From NCBI GenBank assembly GCA_903951595.1, contig CAJBCQ010000104.1, forward strand, positions 1 through 36,257: 36,257 nucleotides of DNA, given 5' to 3'. A program made the translations under genes and the position numbers. The notes under the pieces were generated by a model. It was not told the DNA's origin and made no database searches. It saw only the letters and a list, made by a program, of their open reading frames with translations. This document shows positions 23,396 to 33,242 of this stretch, one piece after another (positions within the stretch are counted from its first letter, which is position 1; each line of letters starts with the position of its first letter). Origin of the DNA: an uncultured Hyphomicrobiales bacterium. Lineage in GTDB: Bacteria; Pseudomonadota; Alphaproteobacteria; Rhizobiales; Aestuariivirgaceae.

Positions 23396-23863
23396 TTGGG
23401 TGCAGCAGTAGGCGGCGGAAAGGTTTCCAAAAGCAGGCGCGGGCGGCGTTCGCTGCGCCATATGGGCATTGTGAGTGATATCAACGTCACACCTTTTGTG
23501 GACGTGATGCTGGTGTTGCTCATCGTGTTCATGGTCACAGCGCCCATGCTCACGGTTGGCGTGCCGCTTGAATTGCCTGAAACATCCGCCAAGGAAATGC
23601 AGGGCGATACCGAGCCGCTGACCGTTTCGGTGAAGGCGGATGGGGCTATCTTTCTGCAGGAAACCGAAATCACGCTCACGGAACTGGTGCCCAAGCTCGA
23701 AGCCATCTCCAAGAACGGCTATGAGGAGCGCATTTTCGTGCGCGCGGATAAGGCCATTGATTATGGCGCGGTGATGCAGGTGATGGCCGCACTGAATGCG
23801 GCCGGATTCCGCAAGATCGGCCTTGTCACCGCGTCTGATATAACAGCACCCGCAGCGCCTTAA
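23396..23863 (+). CDS. tolR: Tol-Pal system protein TolR (TTG start)
   Basis: The 155-residue product is the TolR/ExbD partner of TolQ. A basic N-terminus (SKSRRGRRSLRHMG) precedes INVTPFVDVMLVLLIVFMV, which contains the essential proton-path aspartate (about residue 36). A periplasmic domain follows with IFVRADKAIDYGAVMQVM. I chose the TTG at 23396 because GAGAGGG lies about eight bases upstream and the tail before the membrane segment is then of normal length. The next in-frame ATG (23462) would remove the basic tail. It starts 3 bases after tolQ. Confidence 0.95.
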   Translation: MGAAVGGGKVSKSRRGRRSLRHMGIVSDINVTPFVDVMLVLLIVFMVTAPMLTVGVPLELPETSAKEMQGDTEPLTVSVKADGAIFLQETEITLTELVPKLEAISKNGYEERIFVRADKAIDYGAVMQVMAALNAAGFRKIGLVTASDITAPAAP

Positions 23864-23871
23864 GGATTGAC

Positions 23872-24744
23872 ATGCGCCGCCCGGTTTGGAGCCTTACAAC
23901 ATCACTGCTGATCCATGCCGGACTGTTGGTCGCGGCTGTGGTGGTGTTGCCGCAGGCAACCTTGCCGCCGGTGGAGGAGCGCGATCCAATCTCGGTAGAG
24001 ATTGTTGAGGTAACCGATACTTCCACGCGCGTGGCCACAAAGCCGGATGCGCCGAAGGAACCGGAAACGCCGCCTGCACCGCCCAAGGAAGAACCCGTTC
24101 CCGAAAAGCCCAAGCCCCAGGCTGCTGTCGAGCCTGAGCCTTTGCCCGAGCCTGAGCCGGTGGTCGAGCCCGCACCCGTGCCTGATGAGCCCGCGCCGCC
24201 AAAGCCTGAGGTGGTTGAGAAGAAGGCGGAGGAAACACCACCTCCCGCCCCACCGCCGCCCAAGCCGAAGCCCAGGCCAAAACCCAAGCCCAAGCCGGAA
24301 AAGCCGAAGCTGAACGTGGATGAGCTTGCCGCTCTTTTGAACAAAATCCCCGATGAGCCGCCACCGGTGGAGCCTTCGCAAACCGATGGCGTGCCGGCTC
24401 AGGGCGACATCGAGCAGCTTCTGGGCAATGATGCGGCCAATTCGGCCGATCTCATCGACTATCTGTCGCAAGCCACCAGTAAATGCTGGAGCCCGCCCAC
24501 CGGGGTTGCCGAAGCGCAGGATCTGGTGATTTCGGTGAAAATCAATTTCGCCGAGGACGGGTCGGTCACCGGCACGCCGGAAGTGATGAACAATTCGCCC
24601 AATCCCCTGTTCGGGGTGGCCGCAGCGGCGGCCGTGCGCGCCGTGCTGATTTGTGCACCCTATGACAAACTGCCCAGAGACCGCTATGAAGAGTGGCGGG
24701 AGACGCAGATCAACTTCAACCCTGCCAAAATGTTTGCCCCCTGA
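23872..24744 (+). CDS. tolA: Tol-Pal system protein TolA
   Basis: The 290-residue product has a single N-terminal membrane anchor (about 8-27). A very long proline/glutamate/lysine-rich linker follows (about 60-145), including repeated PKP and PEP units. The C-terminal domain (about 150-290) has LIDYLSQATSKCWSPPTG and CAPYDKLPRDRYEEWRETQINFNP, characteristic of alphaproteobacterial TolA. TolA spans the periplasm to reach Pal and TolB. The linker is a polyproline-type rod in place of the long helix of the enterobacterial protein. It is 8 bases after tolR and 18 before tolB. Confidence 0.94.
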   Translation: MRRPVWSLTTSLLIHAGLLVAAVVVLPQATLPPVEERDPISVEIVEVTDTSTRVATKPDAPKEPETPPAPPKEEPVPEKPKPQAAVEPEPLPEPEPVVEPAPVPDEPAPPKPEVVEKKAEETPPPAPPPPKPKPRPKPKPKPEKPKLNVDELAALLNKIPDEPPPVEPSQTDGVPAQGDIEQLLGNDAANSADLIDYLSQATSKCWSPPTGVAEAQDLVISVKINFAEDGSVTGTPEVMNNSPNPLFGVAAAAAVRAVLICAPYDKLPRDRYEEWRETQINFNPAKMFAP

Positions 24745-24762
24745 CAAAGAAGAGCTTGCCCC

Positions 24763-26118
24763 ATGTTCACGAAATCCATGATTTCCCGCCGTTCATTGCT
24801 GGCCGCAGGTGCTGCGGCCCTTGCCCTTCCGGCGGGCATGTCCAGCCTGACGCGGCCTGCCGCTGCTGCCTTGGTGGTGGACGTAACCAAGGGGCAGGTG
24901 GCCCCCATGCCGATCGCCTTGCCGAGTTTCATCGGGGCGGATGCCACAACCGCAGAGCTTGGCGCCAACATCACGGGTGTGGTGGCAAGCGATCTTCAGA
25001 ACAGCGGGCTGTTTGCGCCTCTGCCGCAGGAATCCTATATCGAGAAAATCACCAATTTCGGCCAGCCGCCGCGCTTTGCCGATTGGCGCACCATTCAGGC
25101 GCAGGCCTTGGTGACAGGCCAGATTGTGGCGCAAGGTGATGGGCGCGTGCGCGCTGAATTCCGCCTGTGGGATATTTTCGCGCAAGCCCAGGTGATCGGG
25201 CTGCAATTCACGACAACGCCGAAAAATTTCCGCCGCATGGGCCATATGATTGCGGATGCGATCTATAAGGCGCTGACGGGTGAAGATGGCTATTTCGATA
25301 CGCGCGTTGTGTTCATCAGCGAAGAAGGCCCCAAGGACAAGCGGGTCAAGAAGCTGTCCATCATGGATCAGGACGGGTTCAACGTCCGCATGCTCACCGA
25401 TGGGGCTGACCTTGTGCTGACGCCGCGCTTCTCGCCGACGAGCCAGGAAATCACCTATATGTCCTTTGCGGGCGGCAATCCGCGCGTGTATCTGTTCAAT
25501 ATTGAAACCGGACAGAAGGAAATCGTGGGTGTATTCCCCAATATGACCTTCTCACCGCGCTTTTCGCCGGATGGTGAGCAGGTGATCATGAGCCTGCAAA
25601 ATGGCGGCAACGCGAATATTTATACTCTCGACATGCGCTCCAAAGCGACCCGGCAGTTGACCACAACGGCCGCCATCGACACCGCACCCAGCTATTCACC
25701 GGATGGCGCGCGTATCTGTTTTGAGTCCGACCGGGGTGGTGGACAGCAGATTTATGTCATGAATTCAGATGGTTCCGGCCAGCAGCGTATTTCTTCGGGC
25801 GAGGGGCGCTATTCCACCCCCGTCTGGAGCCCGCGCGGCGATCATATCGCTTTCACGAAGTTCACGGCGGGTGCCTTTTCCATCGGTGTGATCAAGCCGG
25901 ATGGTTCTGGTGAGAGAATATTAACCTCAGGTTTTCACAATGAAGGTCCGACATGGGCGCCGAACGGGCGGGTTTTGATGTTTTTCCGCGAGAGTCCGGG
26001 GGAAAACGGCGGACCGCAGCTCTACAGTGTGGACTTGACGGGCTATAATGAACGCCTGATCAAAACACCCGGATTCGCGTCTGACCCGGCTTGGTCGCCC
26101 TTGCTCAAGCAAGGTTAA
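24763..26118 (+). CDS. tolB: Tol-Pal system beta-propeller protein TolB
   Basis: The 451-residue periplasmic protein has an N-terminal domain (about 40-180) and a six-bladed WD40-like propeller. The propeller repeats include [33 protein letters not shown] and [13 protein letters not shown]. TolB binds Pal and participates in outer-membrane constriction at division. Its export signal reads [20 protein letters not shown], with twin arginines at residues 9-10 followed by a modest hydrophobic stretch. This resembles a Tat signal more than a Sec signal. It follows tolA by 18 bases. Confidence 0.97.
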   Translation: MFTKSMISRRSLLAAGAAALALPAGMSSLTRPAAAALVVDVTKGQVAPMPIALPSFIGADATTAELGANITGVVASDLQNSGLFAPLPQESYIEKITNFGQPPRFADWRTIQAQALVTGQIVAQGDGRVRAEFRLWDIFAQAQVIGLQFTTTPKNFRRMGHMIADAIYKALTGEDGYFDTRVVFISEEGPKDKRVKKLSIMDQDGFNVRMLTDGADLVLTPRFSPTSQEITYMSFAGGNPRVYLFNIETGQKEIVGVFPNMTFSPRFSPDGEQVIMSLQNGGNANIYTLDMRSKATRQLTTTAAIDTAPSYSPDGARICFESDRGGGQQIYVMNSDGSGQQRISSGEGRYSTPVWSPRGDHIAFTKFTAGAFSIGVIKPDGSGERILTSGFHNEGPTWAPNGRVLMFFRESPGENGGPQLYSVDLTGYNERLIKTPGFASDPAWSPLLKQG

Positions 26119-26188
26119 AACGGCTAAAGCCATAGAGGGAGCAGGGTTTTACTTGGACTCGGCCCCAGATCAATTAGGAGTGAAGTGA

Positions 26189-26680
26189 ATGCTGCGCCGT
26201 TTTGCTGATTGGAAACTTGCCGTCGCCCTTATGGGCTTTCTGGCCCTTGCGGGCTGCACCAAGAAGAACACGCCCAACCTTGATGGCAGTGCCGGCCAGG
26301 CCGCACCCGGATCGGTTGGCGATTTCCAGACCAATGTGGGCGATCGCATTTACTTCCTCGTGGATCAGTCCACGCTGACCGAGGAAGGCCAGCAGACGCT
26401 GACGCGCCAGGCCGCTTGGTTGCAGCAATATCCCAATGTCACCGTGCAGATCGAAGGCCATGCCGACGAGCGTGGCACGCGTGAATATAACATCGCGCTG
26501 TCGGCCCGCCGCGCCACGGTGACACGTGAATTCCTGACCGCGCAGGGCATCGAAGCCGCGCGCGTTACCACTATTGCCTATGGCAAGGAACGCCCGGTCG
26601 CATTGTGTGATGCGGAAAGCTGCTGGGCGCAGAACCGCCGCTCCGTCACCGTTGTGACGGGTGGTGCCACGGGCGGCTGA
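26189..26680 (+). CDS. pal: Peptidoglycan-associated lipoprotein Pal
   Basis: The 163-residue outer-membrane lipoprotein has a signal peptide with lipobox LAGC (Cys23 becomes the acylated residue). It is followed by a short linker and an OmpA-like domain (about 50-158) with VDQSTLTEEGQQTL and QIEGHADERGTREYNIALSARRA. Pal anchors the outer membrane to peptidoglycan and binds TolB/TolA. AGGAG precedes the ATG. A strong terminator lies 26 bases after the stop, so this ends the main tol-pal transcript. Confidence 0.97.
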   Translation: MLRRFADWKLAVALMGFLALAGCTKKNTPNLDGSAGQAAPGSVGDFQTNVGDRIYFLVDQSTLTEEGQQTLTRQAAWLQQYPNVTVQIEGHADERGTREYNIALSARRATVTREFLTAQGIEAARVTTIAYGKERPVALCDAESCWAQNRRSVTVVTGGATGG

Positions 26681-26706
26681 TCGGTTTCAGCCAACGCGCC
26701 AAATCC

Positions 26707-26738
26707 AAGACCCGGTGCCGACTGCACCGGGTCTTTTC
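26707..26738 (+). terminator. Rho-independent terminator after pal
   Basis: A 12-bp perfect stem (AAGACCCGGTGC / GCACCGGGTCTT) with a 5-base loop is followed by a short T run. It separates pal from cpoB, which therefore probably has its own promoter in the following 113 bases or is reached by read-through. Confidence 0.85.
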
Positions 26739-26851
26739 GCATGTGGGGCTGATGCGCTCAGGTTCCGGCTTGCGAGCCCTTTTGCATTTTCGCTGCCGGG
26801 CCTATATGTTTCGGCGAAGTTCCGGCTCCCAGAAAAGGTGACCTGTCTGTC

Positions 26852-27688
26852 ATGTTGAAGTTCATCCGTGCCTTGCCCGTTGCCCTGTTGCTTGTCTTTG
26901 CGGTTGCCCATCCGGCGGGGGCGCAGGATGCAGCTCTCAGGCTTTCGCAGATCGAAGATCAGATGCGCCAGCTTGTGGGGCAGATCGAGACGCTGACGAT
27001 TGAGCTTCGGCAGACCAAGGAGCTGCTGGCGCGTCAGCAGGCGGATACGCAATTCAGGCTGAATGCGCTGGAAGGCGGCAAGGGGGCCGCTGTTGCCGGT
27101 GCCGGGCCGGTGGAGACAGCGCCCGGGCCGCAGGTTTTGGGCACGCTGGCAGTTCCTGCCGATCCGGCTGTGGCAGCCGGTGCCGCACCTGCCGCCCCCG
27201 TGGCGCAGGGTGCTGATAGCCTGCTTCCCGAAGCCGTTGGAGTAACGGGGCTGGATGGCACGCCGGTGGTCCCACTTGCGCCGGCCGCCTTGCCCGTACC
27301 CGACACGCCCGATGGGCTTTATCAGCAATCCTATGAAGCGTTGTTGCGGAGCCAGTTCGATGTGGCCCAGACGGGTTTTGGCGATTTCCTGAAACGCTAT
27401 CCGCAGCATGAGCTTGCCGGAGGGGCCAATTATTGGCTGGGCGAGAGCCTTTATTCGCAAGCCAATTACAAAGATGCCGCCAAGGTTTTTCTGGATGGAT
27501 TCAAGACTTACCCCGCCGACCCCAAGGCGGCGGATACGCTTTTGAAGCTTGGCATGTCGCTTAAACAGCTGGGTCAGAAGCCGCAGGCCTGCACGGTTTT
27601 CCAGTCGGTGAATGTGAAGTTCCCCAAGGCCGCGGACACGCGCAAGCGCGCGCAGGCTGAGGCCAAGCGCGCAGGCTGCGGTGCTTGA
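26852..27688 (+). CDS. cpoB: Tol-Pal system protein CpoB (YbgF)
   Basis: This 278-residue periplasmic protein has a Sec signal peptide (cleavage near AGA-QD at residue 24). An N-terminal coiled-coil trimerisation region follows (about 28-75; RLSQIEDQMRQLVGQIETL), then an Ala/Pro-rich linker (about 76-150). The C-terminal part has three tetratricopeptide repeats (YQQSYEALLRSQFDVAQTGF, ANYWLGESLYSQANYKDAAK, DTLLKLGMSLKQLGQ). CpoB links outer-membrane constriction to peptidoglycan synthesis. It follows the terminator behind pal and overlaps tilS by 8 bases. Confidence 0.95.
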   Translation: MLKFIRALPVALLLVFAVAHPAGAQDAALRLSQIEDQMRQLVGQIETLTIELRQTKELLARQQADTQFRLNALEGGKGAAVAGAGPVETAPGPQVLGTLAVPADPAVAAGAAPAAPVAQGADSLLPEAVGVTGLDGTPVVPLAPAALPVPDTPDGLYQQSYEALLRSQFDVAQTGFGDFLKRYPQHELAGGANYWLGESLYSQANYKDAAKVFLDGFKTYPADPKAADTLLKLGMSLKQLGQKPQACTVFQSVNVKFPKAADTRKRAQAEAKRAGCGA

Positions 27689-28637
27689 GGCCAGCGATGC
27701 GGGGCGCGTGCTTGCCCCGTTATCCGGCTTTCAAACGGTCGGCATTGCGCTTTCGGGGGGGGCGGATTCAACCGGGCTTTTGTGGCTTGCCGCCCATTGT
27801 GGATTTGCCACCCGTTTCAGCGCGTTGATCGTCGATCATGGGCTTCGGCCGGAATCAGAGGCGGAAGCCTTGCAAGCGGCGAGGGTGGCGCAAGAGCTTG
27901 GAATCGCTGCACATATTCTGAAATGGACGGAGGATAAGCCCACCACCGGCATTCAGGCAGCGGCCCGCCAAGCGCGTTACCGGCTGATGGCGCAGGCGGC
28001 GGGCAGGCTGGGGATTGAGGCACTGGCGACGGGGCATAATCTGGATGATGTGGCCGAAACTTTCCTGATGCGGCTGGCGCGCGGGTCTGGGCTGGATGGC
28101 TTGGCGAGCATCCCTGCCCAAACGGTTATTGAGGGCTTGCCGGTTTTTCGGCCTTTGCTGGATGTGCCGCATGCTGATCTTGTGGCTTTGCTCGGGCGCG
28201 AAGGCATCGGGTGGATTGAGGATCCAAGCAATCAATCGGCTCATTTCGAACGGGCAAGGCTTCGCGCGGTGCTGGGCGAGGCCTTGGCGGCTTTGGGCCT
28301 AAGTGCTGGAAAAATAGGGCTTTCTGCCCGCCGCTTGGGCCGCGCGCGCGCCGCATTGGAGATCGAGGCGGCCCGATTTCTGGCGCAAATTTCTGTTCGG
28401 GAAGATGATGGCTGGCGGTTCAGCCTTGAAGGCTATCGCGCAGGCATGGCGGAAATCCGCATCCGGGCGCTGTGGCTTGTGTTGGCGCAGGGCGAATTGG
28501 CGCAAATTGAGCGGCTGGATGATTGGATTCTGGCTGGGGATCGTCCGGCTACCACGCTTGGTGGGTTCGAAATCCGGCGCGGAACAGATTTTCTGCAAAT
28601 TAGGCCAGAAAACGCGCGCGGTATTCCGGTCTTGTGA
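27681..28637 (+). CDS. tilS: tRNA(Ile)-lysidine synthase TilS
   Basis: The 318-residue enzyme attaches lysine to C34 of the minor isoleucine tRNA with ATP, changing it from reading AUG to reading AUA. The PP-loop motif SGGADS lies at residues 25-30. Later blocks ARQARYRLM, ATGHNLDDVAETFLMRLARGSG and FRPLL...WIEDPSN are characteristic. The start is a GTG within the end of cpoB. The C-terminal region after about residue 210 is shorter than in E. coli TilS, as usual in Alphaproteobacteria. The tilS-ftsH order is widely conserved. Confidence 0.95.
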   Translation: MLEASDAGRVLAPLSGFQTVGIALSGGADSTGLLWLAAHCGFATRFSALIVDHGLRPESEAEALQAARVAQELGIAAHILKWTEDKPTTGIQAAARQARYRLMAQAAGRLGIEALATGHNLDDVAETFLMRLARGSGLDGLASIPAQTVIEGLPVFRPLLDVPHADLVALLGREGIGWIEDPSNQSAHFERARLRAVLGEALAALGLSAGKIGLSARRLGRARAALEIEAARFLAQISVREDDGWRFSLEGYRAGMAEIRIRALWLVLAQGELAQIERLDDWILAGDRPATTLGGFEIRRGTDFLQIRPENARGIPVL

Positions 28638-28638
28638 G

Positions 28639-28670
28639 CTTGGCAATGTCTTTGTGCGTACCTATGTTAG
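28639..28670 (+). promoter_or_regulatory. Probable sigma-32 (RpoH) heat-shock promoter for ftsH
   Basis: CTTGGC at 28639-28644 and CCTATGTTAG at 28661-28670 are separated by 16 bases. This matches the alphaproteobacterial RpoH pattern (CTTG near -35, CYTAT near -10). It begins one base after the tilS stop and lies about 50 bases before ftsH, a known heat-shock gene. A GATAAT at 28673-28678 could serve a second, housekeeping promoter. Confidence 0.65.
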
Positions 28671-28722
28671 GTGATAATACGCTGGGCTTTTCCAAGCCCC
28701 ATGCCCGCTGAAAGGACTTTCG

Positions 28723-30645
28723 GTGAATAATTTTCGAAATTTTGCTGTTTGGGTAATCATCGCGCTTTTGCTGTTTGCCCTGTTCAACCTGTTCCAGGGC
28801 CAGTCTCAGCGGGCCGGGTCCACGGATATGAGCTACTCGCAATTCGCCGATAAGGTGGAAACGGGCGAGGTTAAATCCGTGACCATTGCGGGCGATATCA
28901 TTTCCGGCCAGTTGGCGGATGGCCGCCAGTTCCAGACCTTCGCACCCACCGACCCTAATCTCATCACGCAGCTGCGTGCAAAGGGTGTCGATATTCGCGC
29001 CAAGGCACCCTCGGATGACTCGGTGTTTCTGAGCATTCTGATTTCGTGGTTCCCGATCCTTCTGATGATTGGTGTTTGGGTGTTCTTCATGCGCCAGATG
29101 CAGTCTGGCGGCGGCAAGGCGATGGGCTTTGGTAAATCCAAGGCGAAGCTACTGACCGAAAAGCATGGCCGCGTGACATTTGAAGATGTGGCGGGTGTGG
29201 ACGAGGCCAAAGAGGACCTCGAAGAAATCGTCGAATTCCTGAAAGACCCGCATAAGTTCCAACGCCTTGGCGGCAAGATCCCCAAGGGGGCGTTGCTGGT
29301 CGGCCCGCCGGGTACGGGCAAGACGCTTCTGGCGCGCGCCATTGCGGGTGAGGCCAATGTGCCGTTCTTCACGATTTCCGGTTCGGACTTTGTGGAAATG
29401 TTTGTGGGTGTTGGTGCATCGCGCGTGCGGGATATGTTCGAGCAGGCCAAGAAGAACGCGCCCTGCATCATCTTCATCGACGAAATTGACGCTGTGGGTC
29501 GCCATCGTGGTGCGGGCCTTGGCGGCGGCAATGATGAGCGTGAGCAGACGCTGAACCAGTTGCTTGTCGAGATGGACGGGTTTGAAGCCAATGAAGGTGT
29601 GATCCTGATTGCGGCCACCAACCGGCCGGATGTTTTGGATCCCGCACTTCTGCGCCCCGGTCGTTTCGATCGTCAGGTGGTGGTGCCCAATCCGGATGTG
29701 ATGGGGCGCGAAAAGATTTTGCGCGTTCACATGAAGAATGTGCCGCTGGCACCGGATGTGGATGCCAAGGTGTTGGCGCGTGGGACGCCGGGGTTTTCGG
29801 GTGCTGATCTATCGAACCTTGTGAATGAAGCGGCATTGCTGGCTGCCCGGCGCAACAAGCGTGTGGTGACGCATGCTGAGTTTGAATATGCCAAAGACAA
29901 GGTGATGATGGGTGCGGAACGCAAATCCATGGCCATGTCGGAAGAAGAAAAGCGGCTTACCGCCTATCATGAAGCCGGCCACGCTATTGTTGCGATGAAT
30001 GTGCCCGCCGCTGACCCCGTGCATAAAGCCACCATCATCCCGCGCGGGCGCGCATTGGGCATGGTGATGCAGTTGCCGGAAGGCGACCGCTATTCGATGA
30101 AGCTGAAGCAGATGACCTCGCGGCTTGCCATCATGATGGGCGGGCGTGTGGCCGAGGAGCAGACCTTCGGTGAGGAGAATGTGACCTCGGGCGCGCAGTC
30201 TGACATTGAACAGGCCACCAAGCTTGCCAAAGCCATGGTGACGCGCTGGGGCTATTCCAAGGAACTGGGCTTTGTTGCTTATGGCGACAATCAGGAAGAA
30301 GTGTTCCTCGGCCATTCGGTTGCGCGCAACCAGAATGTGTCGGAAGCCACTTCGCAGCTCATCGACAAGGAAGTGCGTCGTTTGGTGGATGAGGCCTATA
30401 CCAGCGCCAAGAAGATCCTGAAAACGAAGTCGAAGGATTTGGAAGCACTGGCCAAGGGGCTTCTTGAATATGAAACGCTGACGGGCGATGAGATCAAGGA
30501 TCTCATCAAAGGCAAGCCGCCGCATCGTGACAGCGGAGCATCCGCACCGCCACCTGCGGAAGCGACACCTTCGGTGCCCCCGACGGGTGCTACAAAGCGC
30601 AAGAAAAACCCGCCCGGCGATATGGAGCCGCAGCCGCAAGGATGA
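28723..30645 (+). CDS. ftsH: ATP-dependent zinc metalloprotease FtsH
   Basis: This 640-residue inner-membrane protease degrades misfolded and regulatory proteins such as RpoH and LpxC. The first membrane segment is at about 6-25, a periplasmic part covers about 26-100, and a second segment is at about 101-124. Walker A GPPGTGKT is at 194-201, Walker B is in [11 protein letters not shown], and the second region of homology includes [21 protein letters not shown]. The zinc site HEAGH is at 416-420. The tail after about 600 is proline/lysine-rich and variable. The start is GTG. Its end overlaps folP by 4 bases. Confidence 0.99.
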   Translation: MNNFRNFAVWVIIALLLFALFNLFQGQSQRAGSTDMSYSQFADKVETGEVKSVTIAGDIISGQLADGRQFQTFAPTDPNLITQLRAKGVDIRAKAPSDDSVFLSILISWFPILLMIGVWVFFMRQMQSGGGKAMGFGKSKAKLLTEKHGRVTFEDVAGVDEAKEDLEEIVEFLKDPHKFQRLGGKIPKGALLVGPPGTGKTLLARAIAGEANVPFFTISGSDFVEMFVGVGASRVRDMFEQAKKNAPCIIFIDEIDAVGRHRGAGLGGGNDEREQTLNQLLVEMDGFEANEGVILIAATNRPDVLDPALLRPGRFDRQVVVPNPDVMGREKILRVHMKNVPLAPDVDAKVLARGTPGFSGADLSNLVNEAALLAARRNKRVVTHAEFEYAKDKVMMGAERKSMAMSEEEKRLTAYHEAGHAIVAMNVPAADPVHKATIIPRGRALGMVMQLPEGDRYSMKLKQMTSRLAIMMGGRVAEEQTFGEENVTSGAQSDIEQATKLAKAMVTRWGYSKELGFVAYGDNQEEVFLGHSVARNQNVSEATSQLIDKEVRRLVDEAYTSAKKILKTKSKDLEALAKGLLEYETLTGDEIKDLIKGKPPHRDSGASAPPPAEATPSVPPTGATKRKKNPPGDMEPQPQG

Positions 30646-31691
30646 CCAAGCTTTATCTACGCCCCCAGGGCCTCGTTTATGCAAACGAGGCCCTTCATCT
30701 TGTTAAGGCAGGCTTGGCGGGAAGGCTGGCTGGTGGCTTTGTTGGTTTCACCGCTGTCGAAGTGATCACGCGGGATCGTCGCGAATGGCGGTCTTACGCG
30801 GATATTGCGGCAAGCCGCGATGCAGCAGTGCGCGAGGTGCTTTCACGCATTGAAATGGCCAGAGGCGATTTCGCCGGGCTTTCGATGGCAAGCCCCGTCA
30901 TTATGGGCATCATCAATGTAACGCCTGACAGTTTTTCTGATGGGGGCCAGGCTAGCGAACACGAAACCGCCATTGCCCAAGGCCGCCGACTTTGGGCGCA
31001 GGGTGCGCGTATTCTGGATGTTGGGGGCGAGTCCACGCGGCCCGGCTCTGATCTTGTTCCGGGTGCTGAAGAATTGGCCCGTGTGCTGCCGGTTATCTCG
31101 GCGCTGGCTGGGGAAGGCTTTCGGCTTTCGGTGGATACGCGAAAGCCGGAAGTGATGCAGGCGGCGGCTAAGGCGGGGGCAGCGATCCTCAATGATGTGA
31201 GTGCGCTTGGCTTTTCACCCGAAAGCCCTCGCGTTGCCGCAGGGCTGCAATTGCCACTGGTGCTGATGCATGCCCAGGGCGACCCTAAGACCATGCAGGT
31301 GAACCCGGTTTATGAGGATGTGGCGCTGGATGTTTATGATGCGCTGGAAGGCTTCATCGCGCGTGCGGTTGGCGCCGGGGTGCCGCGTTCGCATCTGGCC
31401 ATTGATCCTGGCATCGGCTTTGGCAAAAGCTTCAATCACAATCTAGAAGTGCTAAACCAGCTCACCCTCTATCATGGATTGGGTGTTCCGCTTTTGCTGG
31501 GGGCTTCACGCAAGGCTTTCATCGGGGCGATTACGGGCGAAAGCCAAGCGGGGCTTCGCATGGCAGGCTCGGTGGGGGTGGCGATTGCTGCGGCAGCGCA
31601 GGGCGCGCAGATCATCCGCGTGCATGATGTGCGCGAGAGTGTGCAGGCGCTGGCCACTTGGATGGCGGTTAACGCGCGGGTCACTATTTAG
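30642..31691 (+). CDS. folP: Dihydropteroate synthase FolP
   Basis: The 349-residue product condenses p-aminobenzoate with the pterin pyrophosphate in folate synthesis and is the sulfonamide target. The TIM-barrel core begins at about residue 87 with [15 protein letters not shown]. It continues with [44 protein letters not shown] and [11 protein letters not shown]. About 85 residues precede the core ([20 protein letters not shown], then [11 protein letters not shown]). This extension is of a type I recall from other alphaproteobacterial FolP proteins and is not a start-site error, since the ATG overlaps the ftsH stop as ATGA. Confidence 0.96.
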   Translation: MTKLYLRPQGLVYANEALHLVKAGLAGRLAGGFVGFTAVEVITRDRREWRSYADIAASRDAAVREVLSRIEMARGDFAGLSMASPVIMGIINVTPDSFSDGGQASEHETAIAQGRRLWAQGARILDVGGESTRPGSDLVPGAEELARVLPVISALAGEGFRLSVDTRKPEVMQAAAKAGAAILNDVSALGFSPESPRVAAGLQLPLVLMHAQGDPKTMQVNPVYEDVALDVYDALEGFIARAVGAGVPRSHLAIDPGIGFGKSFNHNLEVLNQLTLYHGLGVPLLLGASRKAFIGAITGESQAGLRMAGSVGVAIAAAAQGAQIIRVHDVRESVQALATWMAVNARVTI

Positions 31692-31731
31692 GACTTATTT
31701 TCACCCAAGTCATTGGGCTTTGGAGCAAAGC

Positions 31732-33078
31732 ATGCGGCGCGATTTCTTTGGCACGGACGGCATTCGCGGCGAGGCGAATACATGGCCCATGACGGCCGAA
31801 ACCGCCTTGCGCGTTGGCATGGCAGCAGGAAGCCTGTTCATGCGTGGCGGCCATCGGCACCGCGTGGTGATCGGCAAGGATACGCGGCTTTCCGGCTATA
31901 TGCTGGAACAGGCGCTGACGGCTGGATTGCTGTCGGTGGGCATGGATGTGTTTTTGTTCGGCCCACTTCCCACCCCTGCCGTGGCGATGCTGACGCGCAG
32001 CTTGCGGGCTGATGTTGGCATTATGATTTCAGCTTCGCATAATCCGTTCCATGATAATGGCATCAAGCTGTTTGGCCCGGATGGCTATAAGCTTTCCGAC
32101 GCGCAGGAAAAAGAGATTGAAGCCTTGGTGGATAAGGGGGCTGAAGCGGCTCTCACCAAGCCGCGCGATCTGGGCCGTGCCAAACGCATTGAGGACGCGC
32201 AGGCGCGTTACATTGAATTTGCCAAGCGCACGGTGCCCAAGGATTTGACGCTGAGCGGCTTGAAGATCGTTGTGGATTGTGCCCATGGCGCGGCCTATCG
32301 CGTGGCGCCCACGGCGCTTTGGGAAATGGGTGCGGAAGTCATCGTGATTGGCGACAAGCCGGATGGTTTCAACATCAATGATCAATGCGGCTCTACCCAT
32401 CCACAAATTGTTGCAGCGCGCGTGAAGGAAACGGGTGCTGATCTTGGCATTGCGCTGGATGGCGATGCGGACCGTGTGATCCTTGTCGATGAAAAAGGCC
32501 AGGTGATTGATGGCGATCAGCTGATGGCGCTGGTGGCTGGTTCATGGGCGGCAGATGGCAGGCTTTCTGGTGGCGGTCTTGTTGCGACCGTGATGAGCAA
32601 TCTGGGATTGGAACGCTATATCGAGTCCTTGGGATTGAAGCTTCATCGCACCAAGGTGGGGGATCGTTATGTGGTGGAACATATGCGCGCCCACGGTTTC
32701 AATGTGGGTGGTGAACAATCCGGCCATATTGTGCTGTCGGATTTTGCCACCACGGGTGACGGATTGATTGCGGCTTTGCAGGTGCTTGCTGTTATCAAGG
32801 GTTCGGGCAAGCCTGCCAGCCAAGTGCTGCGGCTGTTCACACCGCTGCCCCAGCTTTTGAAGAATGTGCGCTTTACTTCCGGCCAACCGCTGGAAGATGT
32901 GCATGTGAAGCAGGCCATTGCAGAGGCGCAAGCAAAGCTGCATGGCAAGGGGCGGCTGGTCATCCGTGCTTCGGGAACCGAACCTCTTATCCGTGTCATG
33001 GCAGAAGGCGATGATGATGGGTTGGTGCGTCGTTGCGTGGATGATATTTGTGCTGCACTTGAAGCGGTGAAGTCTTAA
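31732..33078 (+). CDS. glmM: Phosphoglucosamine mutase GlmM
   Basis: The 448-residue enzyme interconverts glucosamine-6-phosphate and glucosamine-1-phosphate for peptidoglycan and lipid A synthesis. [12 protein letters not shown] opens the protein. The phosphoserine loop ISASHNPF has the catalytic serine at about residue 102. The magnesium loop is [13 protein letters not shown], the sugar-binding loop is GGEQSGHI, and the C-terminal phosphate-binding motif is [19 protein letters not shown] precedes the ATG; longer frames upstream run through the end of folP and are not credible. The ftsH-folP-glmM order is common to Proteobacteria. Confidence 0.98.
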   Translation: MRRDFFGTDGIRGEANTWPMTAETALRVGMAAGSLFMRGGHRHRVVIGKDTRLSGYMLEQALTAGLLSVGMDVFLFGPLPTPAVAMLTRSLRADVGIMISASHNPFHDNGIKLFGPDGYKLSDAQEKEIEALVDKGAEAALTKPRDLGRAKRIEDAQARYIEFAKRTVPKDLTLSGLKIVVDCAHGAAYRVAPTALWEMGAEVIVIGDKPDGFNINDQCGSTHPQIVAARVKETGADLGIALDGDADRVILVDEKGQVIDGDQLMALVAGSWAADGRLSGGGLVATVMSNLGLERYIESLGLKLHRTKVGDRYVVEHMRAHGFNVGGEQSGHIVLSDFATTGDGLIAALQVLAVIKGSGKPASQVLRLFTPLPQLLKNVRFTSGQPLEDVHVKQAIAEAQAKLHGKGRLVIRASGTEPLIRVMAEGDDDGLVRRCVDDICAALEAVKS

Positions 33079-33124
33079 TTTTCGTTCATATTTGCAGGCC
33101 TTCTTTGCCATATTTGGGCAGGCA

Positions 33125-33141
33125 GTAACCAACTGCTAACC
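33125..33141 (+). promoter_or_regulatory. Weak CtrA-like site upstream of the beta-barrel gene
   Basis: GTAA-N7-CTAACC at 33125-33141 differs at two positions from TTAA-N7-TTAA. It lies about 100 bases before the outer-membrane protein start, in a 164-base gap without any gene. This is a low-confidence pattern match. Confidence 0.25.
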
Positions 33142-33242
33142 GTATCTGCAAGCTACCTTCCAAAAGCCGCATTTTGGGCTGGTTCCGAACATAGGCTTTG
33201 CTTAGCTAAAGCTCTCCTGTTTGTCTCAAGAAGGTGTTCATC

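Noticed and set aside
23902-24747. A 281-residue open frame antisense to tolA
   Set aside because: It is a mirror of the proline-rich repetitive tolA coding sequence. It has no ribosome-binding site or recognisable domain, and low-complexity composition explains the absence of stops.
30642-30900. Fusion of an extra domain to FolP
   Set aside because: The residues before the barrel look like an extension that occurs in other alphaproteobacterial dihydropteroate synthases. The start is fixed by its overlap with the ftsH stop, so this is not a novel fusion.
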